34,428 nucleotides of DNA from Opitutaceae bacterium (GTDB lineage Bacteria > Verrucomicrobiota > Verrucomicrobiia > Opitutales > Opitutaceae), in NCBI GenBank assembly GCA_023269565.1, contig JAHFTD010000017.1:1-34428 (forward strand), read 5' to 3'. The position numbers and the translations under genes were made by a program. The notes beneath the pieces were generated by a model. That model searched no databases and had not been told where the DNA came from. It saw only the letters and a program-made list of their open reading frames with translations. Of the stretch, positions 15,112-23,725 are shown in pieces (positions within the stretch are counted from its first letter, which is position 1; every line of letters begins with the position of its first letter).

Positions 15112-16260
15112 CTAGGCGAGAGGCGGGACGTCGACCCACCGGCGTTCAGTCCATGATTTCAGGCCGAGTTCGGCGAGCTGGACGCCCTTGGCACCCTCGT
15201 GGAGAGTCCACGGGAACGGGGAACCGGTGACGACATGCTTGAGGAAAAGCTCCCACTCGAGTTTGAACGCGTTGTCGTAGGGGCCCTGGTCAGGCACGCG
15301 CGTCCAGCCATCCCTGTATTTGATGGGCGAATCGACGTCGGGATTCCAGACGCAGCGCGGGGTGGCAGCGAGGGCCTGCGCTTTGCAGTCGCGCAAGCCG
15401 GCAACGGCGGAGCCGTGCGTGCCGTCGACTTGGAGCGTGAGCAGGTCGTCGCGGTCGACGCGGACAGTCCACGAGGAGTTGAAGTGACAGACGATGCCGT
15501 TGTGCAGCTCGAATGTGACGTAGGCGGCGTCGTCGGCGGTGCAGCGGTAGGGTTGACCGGATTCGTTCCAGCGGGCGGGGATGTGCGTGGCGCCAAGGCA
15601 GGTAAGGCTCTTGATGTCGCCGAAGAGGTTCTGGATGACATACTGCCAGTGGCAGAGCATGTCGACGATGATACCGCCGTCGTCTTCCTTGCGGTAGTTC
15701 CAAGAGGGGCGCTGGAGTCTTTCGAACTCACCGGTGAAAACCCAGTAGCCGAATTCACCGCGGACGGAGAGGATTTTGCCAAAAAAACCGGTATCGATGA
15801 GATACTTCAGCTTCACGAGGCCCGGGAGCCAGAGCTTGTCCTGCACGACGCCATTCCTGAGGCCGGCGGCAGCAACTTCCCTGGCCAGGGCGAGTGCCTC
15901 AGCCGCGGTGGTGGCGGTGGGTTTTTCACAGTAGATGTGTTTCCGTGCGGCGATGGCCTTGCGGACTCCGATGGGCCGCTGGCCCGTGAGGGTGGCGTCG
16001 AAATATATCTGGTTGGCCGGGTTGGCCAGTTCGGCGTCGAGGTCGGTGGAAATGCGCTGCATACCGGTGCGGGTGGCGAGGGCGCGGAGCTTATCCTCAC
16101 TGCGACCGACGAGCACGGGGTCGGGCAGGATGATCTCGGAATCGGAGAGTTTCACGCCGCCTTGGTCGAGGATCGCCTTGATGGAGCGGATAAGATGCTG
16201 GTTGGTGCCCATGCGTCCGGTGACGCCGTTCATGATGATGCCGATGCGATGGGTTTTCAT
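15112..16260 (-). CDS. Gfo/Idh/MocA-family oxidoreductase
   Basis: The 382-residue protein is an NAD(P)-dependent sugar or inositol dehydrogenase-like enzyme. The N-terminal Rossmann region reads RIGIIMNGVTGRMGTNQHL, close to the GxxGRMG pattern. The family motif EKPT is at 112-115 in IYCEKPTATTAAEAL. DDGGIIVDMLCHWQYV provides the usual active-site Asp and His. The C-terminal half is the typical mixed sheet with FNSSWTVRVDRDDL. It lies 45 bp after the sugar isomerase gene and is probably in the GH88 operon, where it may oxidise a keto or deoxy sugar released by the hydrolase. The substrate cannot be told from sequence. Confidence 0.92.
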   Translation of the reverse strand: MKTHRIGIIMNGVTGRMGTNQHLIRSIKAILDQGGVKLSDSEIILPDPVLVGRSEDKLRALATRTGMQRISTDLDAELANPANQIYFDATLTGQRPIGVRKAIAARKHIYCEKPTATTAAEALALAREVAAAGLRNGVVQDKLWLPGLVKLKYLIDTGFFGKILSVRGEFGYWVFTGEFERLQRPSWNYRKEDDGGIIVDMLCHWQYVIQNLFGDIKSLTCLGATHIPARWNESGQPYRCTADDAAYVTFELHNGIVCHFNSSWTVRVDRDDLLTLQVDGTHGSAVAGLRDCKAQALAATPRCVWNPDVDSPIKYRDGWTRVPDQGPYDNAFKLEWELFLKHVVTGSPFPWTLHEGAKGVQLAELGLKSWTERRWVDVPPLA

Positions 16261-16305
16261 AGGGAGCCCGGAAGGGGGTTGGGTTTGACGCTGTAGGGTG
16301 AGGTG

Positions 16306-17142
16306 TCAGGCGTGCTCGCGGTAGGCTTGGATGATAGTTCCGAGGTAGTCATCTTGGTCGGTGGCCCAATGGCGCGTGGAGAAGACCTCGACTTCGTTGA
16401 AACCGCGGAAGCCGGCCGCCTCAACCCAGGCGCGGATCTGGCGAAGCGGGATGCAGCCTTCGCCCATGAGGCCACGATCGTTGAGCAGGTCGGTGGTTGG
16501 GGTGCGCCAGTCGCAGAGGTGGAAAGCGAGGAGGGCCTTGAGACGCCCACAGCGCGCGATCTCCTGCTCCAACGCCGGATCCCACCAAAGATGATAGACG
16601 TCAACGGCCACGCCGACGTGAGGGGACTGGAGCTGCTCGACCATGTCGTTGGCCTGTCCGAGGGTGTTCACGGCGGAGCGGCTGTCGGCATACATCGGAT
16701 GGAGCGGCTCGATGGCGAGCCGCACCCCGGCGGCCTGGCAATCGGGCAGCAGCGCAGCGATGCCGGCGAGAATTTGCCGGCGTGACTCGGGGAGCGGCAC
16801 GCCGGGCACGGCGCCGCAGACCAGCACGATCAAGGGCGCGCCGAGCGCGTGCGCCTCGGCAATGGCCCGGCGGTTGTCGTCGCGCGCCTTGGCCCGTCCC
16901 TCGGCCGTGGGTGCGGGAAAAAATCCGCCGCGACACAACGAGACGATCGTCAGGCCGTGATCGCGGAGGAGCTGCCCGGTTATTGCCGGGTCGCGGCCCG
17001 ACAGGGCGTCGCGCCAGACCGTGATGCCTCGCACGCCTGCCGAGGAGTATTTGGCAGCGGCAGTCTCGATCGACCACGGCTTGGTGGTGATGGTGTGGAG
17101 GCAGAGCCGCGCCAGATCGGGGAGGACGGCGGCGGGATTCAT
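16306..17142 (-). CDS. Sugar phosphate isomerase/epimerase family protein (TIM barrel)
   Basis: The 278-residue product is a TIM-barrel isomerase of the AP endonuclease 2 / xylose-isomerase-like group. Metal ligands appear in the usual order: Glu145 in LAIEPLHP, Asp181 in VAVDVYHLWWD, His208 in LAFHLCDW and Glu252 in GFNEVEVFS. The ATG at 17142 overlaps the stop of the GH88 gene in the four bases ATGA (17139-17142), which points to translational coupling and rules out the longer upstream frame. It is likely to act on the sugar released by that hydrolase, or on its oxidised form, together with the downstream oxidoreductase. The substrate is unknown. Confidence 0.9.
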   Translation of the reverse strand: MNPAAVLPDLARLCLHTITTKPWSIETAAAKYSSAGVRGITVWRDALSGRDPAITGQLLRDHGLTIVSLCRGGFFPAPTAEGRAKARDDNRRAIAEAHALGAPLIVLVCGAVPGVPLPESRRQILAGIAALLPDCQAAGVRLAIEPLHPMYADSRSAVNTLGQANDMVEQLQSPHVGVAVDVYHLWWDPALEQEIARCGRLKALLAFHLCDWRTPTTDLLNDRGLMGEGCIPLRQIRAWVEAAGFRGFNEVEVFSTRHWATDQDDYLGTIIQAYREHA

Positions 17143-18518
17143 GGCAGGCAGCCGAAGAAGGTATAGTATTTGCCACCTTGAATGATGCGCTGGAGATAGA
17201 TCGCGGCCTCGCGAAGGTGATAATCTCCCCACATGCAGGATTCGCCGCACGGCACCTTGCGGCCCGGCGGGATGTAATCCCAGCCGTTCGGGCGATGGTA
17301 GACGGTGTGCAGGAGGAGCCCGTGGTGTTGCGGATCGGTCGACAGATAGGGCGGGCCTAGCAGCGTTTGCATCGTGGTGAGCCCGGCTTGCCAGTAGCGC
17401 CGGCCCCCGGCGGTCGATTCACCGAGGTAGTGGCCGAGGCGGAGCAGACCCTGCGTGCCGATGGCGGCAGCGGAGCTATCCACCGGTTCAAAGTCGTTGA
17501 AGGGATCCGCCGGCCGGGCGCGCCAGTCGCCGAGTCGATGGAGGTCGGGTGCGCCCCCATCCCAGTAGGGGATGCCGTCGCGGGCGGTATGGGCGATGAA
17601 CCAGTCGCAAGTGGCGCAGGCGGCCTTGAGCATGAGTTCGCGCCAGCGGGCGCGGCCGCCGAACGGCGCGAGGTCGGCCTCAGAGAGGAGGTCGAGAAAT
17701 TCCAGTTGTTCGGCGAAACCCACCATGGCCCAGGCGAGGCCGCGAGTCCAGGTGGTGAAACCGGAGAAACCCTGCTGCGAATTCGGGCAGCGAAAACGGC
17801 CGTCGTTGGGATTGAAAATGCACTCGTGGGCAGTGCGGCCGCGCTCGGCCGGCACGTCGTAGCGATCCCGGCCCTCGCCGTAGAACACCGAATACCGGCT
17901 GGTGGCCTCGATGTGCTGGAGGGCGCGGCCGAGCAGCGAGTGGAACTCGTCGTTCTCGCCCATCAGTCGGTGGCCGAGGCGGTGGGCCACCATGAGGATG
18001 CGACAGGAGCGGATCGTGTCGACGAAAAGCGAGTGGGGACCGTTGAAGGAATAAATGTAGCCGCCGCCGCCATGAATCCTCGACCAACGTCCAGCCTGGA
18101 CGGCACCGGAAATCTTCAGCGCGAGCTCGCAAAATTCAATCTGGTCGGCGGGCAGCCGACCCTCGCGCTGAAGGCGAAGCCAGTTGCCATAGGTGCTGAG
18201 ATTATTGAAGCCGTGGTCATGCACACCGGTGTGTGAAACATGCGAGGCCATCCGCTCGACCGTGAGAAGCCGCGCCTGCTCGGCGAAACGACGCTCGCTC
18301 GTGGCGTCGAACTGGATGAAAGTTGAGCCGTAGTGAAAGCCCTCGGTCCATTCGGTCCAACCACGGGTGGTATATCTGCCGCCGACCGTGAAGACCGGCG
18401 AGCCCAGGGCGGGGTCGTATTCAGCGGAGAGCAGGTCGAGCTTCCGCGCGGAAAGCTGCCAGAGTTGCTCGAGTGCGGGGGCGAGCGCGGCGGGAGTCAG
18501 TTGGTCGTCGATGCGCAT
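17139..18518 (-). CDS. Glycoside hydrolase family 88, unsaturated glucuronyl hydrolase-like
   Basis: The 459-residue protein matches GH88 enzymes, which hydrate the 4,5-unsaturated uronic acid left by polysaccharide lyases and so release it from the disaccharide. The alpha/alpha-barrel signatures are present: WTEGFHYG near 58, Asp101 in VHDHGFNN, Asp167 in LFVDTIRSCRIL (positions matching the two catalytic-site Asp of Bacillus UGL), TRGLAWAMVGFAE, GIPYWDGGAPD, and PVDSSAAAIGTQGLLRLG. No signal peptide is seen, so it should work in the cytoplasm on imported disaccharides. It follows the XRE-cupin regulator by 19 bp and is coupled to the next gene by an ATGA overlap. No lyase or transporter is nearby. 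Length is somewhat above the usual 370-400. Confidence 0.9.
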   Translation of the reverse strand: MRIDDQLTPAALAPALEQLWQLSARKLDLLSAEYDPALGSPVFTVGGRYTTRGWTEWTEGFHYGSTFIQFDATSERRFAEQARLLTVERMASHVSHTGVHDHGFNNLSTYGNWLRLQREGRLPADQIEFCELALKISGAVQAGRWSRIHGGGGYIYSFNGPHSLFVDTIRSCRILMVAHRLGHRLMGENDEFHSLLGRALQHIEATSRYSVFYGEGRDRYDVPAERGRTAHECIFNPNDGRFRCPNSQQGFSGFTTWTRGLAWAMVGFAEQLEFLDLLSEADLAPFGGRARWRELMLKAACATCDWFIAHTARDGIPYWDGGAPDLHRLGDWRARPADPFNDFEPVDSSAAAIGTQGLLRLGHYLGESTAGGRRYWQAGLTTMQTLLGPPYLSTDPQHHGLLLHTVYHRPNGWDYIPPGRKVPCGESCMWGDYHLREAAIYLQRIIQGGKYYTFFGCLP

Positions 18519-18537
18519 GGAGGTGGTGTGGGGCGGC

Positions 18538-19074
18538 TCAGTAACGTTTGTCCTTGCGGAGATGCAGAATCACAAACTGAGAGTCGGCGAGTGCCTCGTA
18601 GGTGTGCTGCTGGATGGCATCGAACTGGATGCTCTCGCCGGCCTTGAGGACGCACACCTCGTGCGGGAGAGTTAGGCGCAATTTGCCCGCGGTGACCCAG
18701 CAGACCTCGGTGTCGTCGTGGTGGATTTCGGGACGCGAGACTTTTGCCCCCGCGGGCGCAGCGCCGATCAAGCCCACGATGTTGGCGTATTTGATCTGGC
18801 GGAATTTGAAATCACCCGACCGGTAGCTCCGTTCCCCGGTGCGATGGGCCAGAGGGGATTCGGCCAGCGCCATCAGATCAGTGGTGCTCAGACCGAAGGC
18901 CCGCGCCAGGCGATAGAGCGTATCAAGTTCCGCCGACTGCTGGTTGCGCTCCAGCTTGGAGATCACCGCCGGGGAGACCCCGGAGGCGGTTGACAGGCCC
19001 GCCAGGGTCAACTCCCCCTGCTCGCGCAGCCGGCGGATGACGGAAAAATCGAACTGGGGCGGTGTTTTTGCCAT
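18538..19074 (-). CDS. XRE-cupin transcriptional regulator
   Basis: The 178-residue protein joins an N-terminal helix-turn-helix of the XRE/HipB type (about 10-65, including LTLAGLSTASGVSPAVISKLER) to a C-terminal cupin domain (about 95-175, with HHDDTEVCWVTAGKLRLTLP and VLKAGESIQFDAIQQH). Such regulators sense a small ligand, often a sugar acid or amino acid, in the cupin barrel. It is the first gene of the cluster and lies 19 bp before the GH88 gene, so it probably controls that operon and itself. Its start faces an eda remnant across 76 bp that hold an inverted repeat TTTATTG/CAATAAA, a possible operator. Confidence 0.92.
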   Translation of the reverse strand: MAKTPPQFDFSVIRRLREQGELTLAGLSTASGVSPAVISKLERNQQSAELDTLYRLARAFGLSTTDLMALAESPLAHRTGERSYRSGDFKFRQIKYANIVGLIGAAPAGAKVSRPEIHHDDTEVCWVTAGKLRLTLPHEVCVLKAGESIQFDAIQQHTYEALADSQFVILHLRKDKRY

Positions 19075-19100
19075 TTTCGTGGATGATAAAATATAACTTT

Positions 19101-19129
19101 TTTATTGCCGTCAAAGCAAAATCAATAAA
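19101..19129. promoter_or_regulatory. Inverted repeat, possible operator of the XRE-cupin regulator
   Basis: TTTATTG (19101-19107) and CAATAAA (19123-19129) are perfect inverted 7-bp arms separated by 15 bases, so the half-sites are 22 bp apart, about two helical turns. They lie in the AT-rich 76-bp spacer between the regulator gene and the eda remnant, the expected place for an autoregulatory site. Assignment is positional only. Confidence 0.3.
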
Positions 19130-19150
19130 GCATCCCGCCGGTCGCATTCC

Positions 19151-19372
19151 ATGAGCAAAGCCGAGGTTCTCGCCCGCATCAAACAGGAGAAGGTCGTTGC
19201 GCTCCTCCATGCCGGCAGTTCCGCGAGCCTGCTCGACTGCGCCCAGGCCCTCAGCACCGGCGGGCTCAACTGTCTTGAGCCGACGATGACCACGCCCGGA
19301 GACACCTCCATGGCCATGCGGGCGGAGGGCGAAAAGATGATGAAAGGCGGCTCAGCCCGCCTGCAGAGGTAG
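19151..19372 (+). pseudogene. eda: Remnant of a KDPG/KHG aldolase gene (5' part only)
   Basis: The 73-residue frame begins like 2-dehydro-3-deoxy-phosphogluconate aldolase: MSKAEVLARIKQEKVVALL, then AQALSTGGLNCLEPTMTTPG, which corresponds to the first two beta-alpha units of the Eda barrel. Similarity stops near residue 50; the rest (AMRAEGEKMMKGGSARLQR) is unlike the enzyme and the frame ends. About three quarters of the usual 210 residues, including the catalytic Glu and Lys region, are missing, and no continuation is found in the 146 bp before lutC. It is therefore a decayed copy rather than an enzyme. It diverges from the XRE-cupin regulator, so it may once have been a regulated gene of the uronate pathway. 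A small expressed peptide cannot be excluded. Confidence 0.7.
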
Positions 19373-19518
19373 ATATTGGATGGTCGATACGGGCAGCGAT
19401 TTCCGGGCGCCTCTGTGCCGCAGATTGCCCGGCACCGTGCCGCCGTCACTCATCCCGCCTATTGCGATGTGACTGGTTACCTCAATGGCAGAGCATTTCG
19501 GCTCCCGGCCGGTTCCGG

Positions 19519-20136
19519 CTACTCGTCGAGCAACAGCGCCAGCTGCCGGCCGGGCCCATGCACGCCTTCGATCAGGATGCCTTCGACATCTGCTGTCTTG
19601 GATGGCCCCGTGACCCAGATGACATTGGGATCCGCTGGCAGCACCGCAAGCGCGGCGGAGATATCCGCGTGAATCTGGCTGCGGCCCAGCACGGCCACAT
19701 GCACCCATGGTGCCAGGGCCGCGAGACGGGAGGAGGTGCCGGCGTCCGTCAGGATCAAGGTGCCCGTTTCCGCGATGGCTCCGCTGGCGGCCGTGATACC
19801 GAAATCAAAGTCGTCCACCCGGGCGCGGTCGAAGATGGTCTCCACCGTAAAATTTACCGGGAAGGCCGCTTGCAACCGGGGCCAGAGCGCGGGGTCGCAG
19901 TAGCCGCGGCGCCAGCCGTGTTGCTCCAGCAGCGCGACCAGGCCCGCCGCAGAATCCAGCGGGGTGCCGTTCACAGCCGTCAATTGTCCGGCGAAGGTGG
20001 CCCACAAATCGGTGGCTGGCTGCGGCGAGCGGTGGCGGACGAGCGTCTGCTCCCACTCTGGCAGTGGAGCGCGCTGCGGCAGGGGCGCAAGGGCCGAGCG
20101 CACCCGGGCGAGGATCTGGTCGCGTGCGGAGTTCAT
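19519..20136 (-). CDS. lutC: L-lactate utilisation protein LutC (LUD domain)
   Basis: The 205-residue product is the LUD-domain subunit of the LutABC iron-sulfur L-lactate oxidation system. Recognisable parts are the helical start MNSARDQILARVRSAL, the segment FDFGITAASGAIAETGTLIL and the C-terminal IWVTGPSKTADVEGILIEGVHGP, which is diagnostic. LutABC oxidises L-lactate to pyruvate in the cytoplasm. The ATG at 20136 overlaps the lutB stop (ATGA, 20133-20136), so translation is coupled; the longer frame to 20592 runs antiphase through lutB and is not real. It is the last gene of the rha-lut operon. Confidence 0.95.
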   Translation of the reverse strand: MNSARDQILARVRSALAPLPQRAPLPEWEQTLVRHRSPQPATDLWATFAGQLTAVNGTPLDSAAGLVALLEQHGWRRGYCDPALWPRLQAAFPVNFTVETIFDRARVDDFDFGITAASGAIAETGTLILTDAGTSSRLAALAPWVHVAVLGRSQIHADISAALAVLPADPNVIWVTGPSKTADVEGILIEGVHGPGRQLALLLDE

Positions 20137-21527
20137 GCCTTGTTGCGACGTTTCAGCCAGCGGCGGAACTCGCCCCCCCGCCACCCCGGAAGGGTTCGTT
20201 TCTGCGCCCAGGCCTGGAGCGCGGGGAGGGGCAGTAGTTTGGTCGGCAGAAAGTCGAGCGCCTTGCCGCCCAGGAGCGCCGCCTTCCACGCCAGGGGTTG
20301 CGAGGCCAGCAGTGCCCATGCGCCCATCGACGGCGTGCCAGCGGCGGCGAGCAGCGCGCCCGCGGCCTTGCCCTTCGCGCGGAGGCGCAGCAGTAGGTCC
20401 GGGATCGGGATGTCGACCGGGCAGACCTCGTGGCAAGCGCCGCAGAGTGATGAGGCCTTGGGGAGGTCGGCGAACTCGGGGAACTTGTCTCCGGCCAGTA
20501 GGGGCGTGAGCACGGCTCCGAGCGGTCCGGGGTAAACGCTGCGATAGGCGTGGCCGCTGACCTGCCGATAGACCGGGCAGACATTCAGGCACGCGCCGCA
20601 GCGGATGCAGCGCAGGATCTCGCGGCAGTCGGAGGCCAGTGCGGCGGTGCGGCCGTTGTCGACGAAGATCACATGCATCTCCTCCGGGCCGTCGGGCTGC
20701 GCGGCGGCCTTGGGTCCTGCGATGAACTCGGTATAGACGGTGAGCTGCTGTGCCGTGGCCGAGCGGGCCAGCAGATTAAGCAGCAGGCCGAGATCGCGGT
20801 CGCGCGGCACGAGCTTCTCGAGGCCGACGAGAGCGATGTGGCAGCGCGGCGCCGCGAGGCAGAAGCGGGAGTTACCCTCGTTGGTGACAACGACGAGGCG
20901 GCCGCTTTCGACAGAAAGGAAATTCGCGCCAGTGAGGCCGACATCGGCCTGGAGGTATTTGTGCCGGAGAAACTGCCGGGCCCGGCGGGTGATGATCGTC
21001 GGGTCGTCGTTGTATGGGCCGAGCCCGTGACGTTCGAAGCTCCGCGCGATTTCACGGCGGTTCTTGTGGATGATCGGGCGGACGATGTGGCTGGGGTGGT
21101 CGCCGTCGATCTGCACGATGAATTCGCCGAGGTCGGTTTCGAGCGCCTCGATCCCATGGCGGGCCAGGAAGGCGGCAAGGCCGATCTCCTCGCTGACCAT
21201 GGTCTTGGCCTTGACCATTTTGGTGGCGCCGCGCGCCTGCATGATGCGAAGCACGGCGGTGCAGGCGTCGTCAGCCGTGGCGGCCCAGTGCACCTGCGCG
21301 CCATTAGCTTGGAGCCGGGCTTCGGCGGCGGGCAGCATGCGGTCGAGATTCTCAATGACGTGCTGCTTGATGCCGCCGGCGATCCGTCGCAGCTCGTCCG
21401 GGTCGGCAAACTGGTCGTAAAGCAGCCGGGTGCGCTTCTCGTGCGTGGCCTTGGTGCTCTGGTAAACCGCGGCGCGCGTGTCGGCGGGAAGGCCGGCCGA
21501 AAAGGCATCGAGGGGCTGGCGGGGCAT
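20133..21527 (-). CDS. lutB: L-lactate utilisation iron-sulfur protein LutB
   Basis: The 464-residue protein joins an N-terminal LUD-type domain (about 60-300, with TKMVKAKTMVSEEIGLAAF and VGLTGANFLSVESGRLVVV) to two [4Fe-4S] ferredoxin-type motifs: CIRCGACLNVCPVY (Cys307, 310, 313, 317) and CGACHEVCPVDIP (Cys362, 365, 369). A C-terminal DUF3390-like tail follows. It forms the electron-transfer core of LutABC. The ATG at 21527 shares one base with the lutA stop (TGATG), and its own stop overlaps lutC. The open frame upstream to 21758 is antiphase with lutA and is ignored. All expected cluster ligands are present. Confidence 0.96.
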   Translation of the reverse strand: MPRQPLDAFSAGLPADTRAAVYQSTKATHEKRTRLLYDQFADPDELRRIAGGIKQHVIENLDRMLPAAEARLQANGAQVHWAATADDACTAVLRIMQARGATKMVKAKTMVSEEIGLAAFLARHGIEALETDLGEFIVQIDGDHPSHIVRPIIHKNRREIARSFERHGLGPYNDDPTIITRRARQFLRHKYLQADVGLTGANFLSVESGRLVVVTNEGNSRFCLAAPRCHIALVGLEKLVPRDRDLGLLLNLLARSATAQQLTVYTEFIAGPKAAAQPDGPEEMHVIFVDNGRTAALASDCREILRCIRCGACLNVCPVYRQVSGHAYRSVYPGPLGAVLTPLLAGDKFPEFADLPKASSLCGACHEVCPVDIPIPDLLLRLRAKGKAAGALLAAAGTPSMGAWALLASQPLAWKAALLGGKALDFLPTKLLPLPALQAWAQKRTLPGWRGGEFRRWLKRRNKA

Positions 21528-22303
21528 CAGAGCAGCCCCCCTTGCCTGAGCGCATCGCGGAGAATCTGCGCGAAGTGCCGGGTCGGGAGCGGCGTCCCCT
21601 GCTTTTCCGCCAGCCCGCCGAGATGCATGAGGCAGCTCATGTCGGTCGAGACGAGCACGTCGGGCTGTGCGGCCCGGATGTGCTCCAGCTTGAGCGTGCC
21701 TATGCCGGCTGAAACGTTCGGGAAGCCGACGGCGAAGGTGCCGCCGAAGCCGCAGCATTGCTCGGCCTCGCCCACGGCAACGAGCCGGAGGCCGGCGATG
21801 GAGCCGAGCAGCCGGGTGGCAGCCTCGGTGGAGGCGGTGCCACGCGTGTGGCAGGCTCGATGGAAGGCGACGGTGGCCTCGTAGCGGCCGGGCCAGGCCG
21901 TCACCCCGAGTCCATGGACGATGAACTCGGCCAATTCCCAGGTGCGGGCGCCGAGCGCCTGCACAGCCGGCCGGTCGGACTCGTTTTCAAATTCCAGGGG
22001 CGCGCCATGGCGCAGCATTGCGGCGCACGAACCGGAAGGCACGACGACGGGGAGGTCGCCGTCGAAAGTGAGGACGGTGTGCCGCACGACGCGGCGCGAG
22101 GCCGGCCAGTCGCCGCTGTTGAACGCCGGCTGGCCACAGCAGGTCTGGCCCTCGGGAAACTCCACCACGCAACCAAGGTGTTCGAGCACTTCGACCGTTG
22201 CGCGTGCTAGGTCGTCGTAGAATGCGTCGCAGAGGCAAGTCGCCAACAATTGCACCCGCCATGGTGCGCCGGATGGGAACGGACTCGGGCGGACGGGGTT
22301 CAT
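21527..22303 (-). CDS. lutA: L-lactate utilisation protein LutA (CCG-domain protein)
   Basis: The 258-residue protein has the two CCG (cysteine-rich) domains of LutA / heterodisulfide-reductase-like subunits: QTCCGQPAFNSGD (Cys55-56) and EQCCGFGGTFAVGFP (Cys183-184), each with an accompanying Cys (CLCDAFYD near 23-25 and AFHRACHTRG at 151). These motifs bind an iron-sulfur cluster or handle electrons during L-lactate oxidation. The ATG at 22303 overlaps the rhaB stop (ATGA, 22300-22303), so lutABC is translationally coupled to the rhamnose genes. The N-terminus is about 12 residues longer than in well-known LutA proteins. Confidence 0.95.
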   Translation of the reverse strand: MNPVRPSPFPSGAPWRVQLLATCLCDAFYDDLARATVEVLEHLGCVVEFPEGQTCCGQPAFNSGDWPASRRVVRHTVLTFDGDLPVVVPSGSCAAMLRHGAPLEFENESDRPAVQALGARTWELAEFIVHGLGVTAWPGRYEATVAFHRACHTRGTASTEAATRLLGSIAGLRLVAVGEAEQCCGFGGTFAVGFPNVSAGIGTLKLEHIRAAQPDVLVSTDMSCLMHLGGLAEKQGTPLPTRHFAQILRDALRQGGLL

Positions 22304-23724
22304 GACCGGGGGTGCGGCCGGTAAATGGTGGCGGTGAGGCGTTGGGCGAAATCCGCGCGGAAAGCCCGGAGGCTGGGGACTGCGCCTAGGCCGACGAGCT
22401 GGTTGGCAAGATTGCCGACAGCCGTGCCCTCGAGTTGCAAGGCATGGACCGGCAGGCCCGTGGCCTCGGCAGTGGCCTGACACAGCAGGGCGTTCTTTGC
22501 CCCGCCGCCGACCATGAGGATGCGGCGGAACCGGCGCCCGGTGAGCCGCGAGAAGATCCGCGCACCCTCGGCGTGGCTGCGGGCGAGGGAAGCGCAGATG
22601 AGCCGGACATAACCGGGCAGCGTGCGCGGCGGCCGGCTTTCTCGGCGCAGCAGTTGCGCGTCGATCGCCGTGCGCATGTCGGGCGGGTTGAATAGCGCGG
22701 AGTCGGAGACGTCGAGCAGCATGCGCGGAGCGGGGGCGGCGGTAGCGGCGGCGATGAGCCGCCGCCAGCCAGCGCGGTCGTGCGGTCGTGTGCGAAAGGC
22801 CGGCAGCGTCTGCTCGAGCAGCCACAGGCCGAGGCAACTGCGGAGGGGGCGGTAGCGACCGTCCCCCATGCGCTCGTTGGAGATCTTGAGCTCGCGGGCC
22901 TCCTCGCCGAGGACCGGCCGGTCGCTTTCGCAGCCGAGCAGCGACCAGGTGCCGGTGCTGAGATAGAGGTCGCCGCCGGCGGGATCGGCCGGCATGGCGG
23001 CGAACGCGCAGGCAGTATCGTGGCCGGGGACCGCAATCACCTGCACTTGCTCAAAACCCGGCAGACCGCGGACAGGGCCGAGCCGTGCCGGCGAGTGGAG
23101 GGGCCGGCTGAACCAGCGGGCCGGCACGCCGAAATGAGCGAGCGCTGCGCGCGACCAGTTGTCTTTGTGCACGTCGAGCAACTGGGAATGGCTGCAGATG
23201 GAGATTTCGTTTTCCATCCGTCCTGAGAGGAGAAAGTTGAAATAATCGGGCAGGAACAGGCAGCGGGCGGCGAGGCGGGTGAGAGTGGGGAAGCGGCCCA
23301 GCACTTCCTGGAGCTGGAGACTGGAGTTGTAGGGATAGTCGGGCAGGCCGGTCAGCGCGTAGATGCGCCGGTAGGCACCGCGGCGCAGGCGCGCGACCAG
23401 CGGGGCGGTGCGTGTGTCGCGATAGGCGTGGACGGGGAAGACCAGCCGTCCGGTTCGGTCGACCAGCGCATAATCCACGCCCCAGGTGCAGACGCCGACC
23501 GAGGTGAGTTTTCCTCCGGCCGCATCCCGGGCGCGGGCGAGACCGGTGCGCACCTCGGCCCAAAGGCCGGCGAGGTCCCAGTAATCGTGGCCGCCGAGGG
23601 AGTGGAAGGCGTTGGGAAAGCGGTGAACTTCGCGTAGCGTGAGACGGCGCCTTGCCCAAGTGCCGAGGATCACGCGACCGCTGGTCGCGCCCAGGTCGAC
23701 GGCGGCGCAGTGGAAGGGCTTCAT
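22300..23724 (-). CDS. rhaB: Rhamnulokinase
   Basis: The 474-residue protein is an FGGY-family kinase that phosphorylates L-rhamnulose to L-rhamnulose 1-phosphate. The ATP-binding start AAVDLGATSGRVILG (7-21) is characteristic of RhaB, as are HDYWDLAGLWAEV, CTWGVDYALVDRTGRLV and VPGHDTACAFAAMP. The C-terminal MVGGGAKNALLCQATAEATGL is the conserved second nucleotide-binding segment. The length is normal for rhamnulokinases. It begins one base past the stop of the aldolase/dehydrogenase gene and overlaps lutA by 4 bp, so it sits in the middle of a tight operon. The identity is supported both by motifs and by rhaA next door. Confidence 0.95.
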   Translation of the reverse strand: MKPFHCAAVDLGATSGRVILGTWARRRLTLREVHRFPNAFHSLGGHDYWDLAGLWAEVRTGLARARDAAGGKLTSVGVCTWGVDYALVDRTGRLVFPVHAYRDTRTAPLVARLRRGAYRRIYALTGLPDYPYNSSLQLQEVLGRFPTLTRLAARCLFLPDYFNFLLSGRMENEISICSHSQLLDVHKDNWSRAALAHFGVPARWFSRPLHSPARLGPVRGLPGFEQVQVIAVPGHDTACAFAAMPADPAGGDLYLSTGTWSLLGCESDRPVLGEEARELKISNERMGDGRYRPLRSCLGLWLLEQTLPAFRTRPHDRAGWRRLIAAATAAPAPRMLLDVSDSALFNPPDMRTAIDAQLLRRESRPPRTLPGYVRLICASLARSHAEGARIFSRLTGRRFRRILMVGGGAKNALLCQATAEATGLPVHALQLEGTAVGNLANQLVGLGAVPSLRAFRADFAQRLTATIYRPHPRS

Positions 23725-23725
23725 G

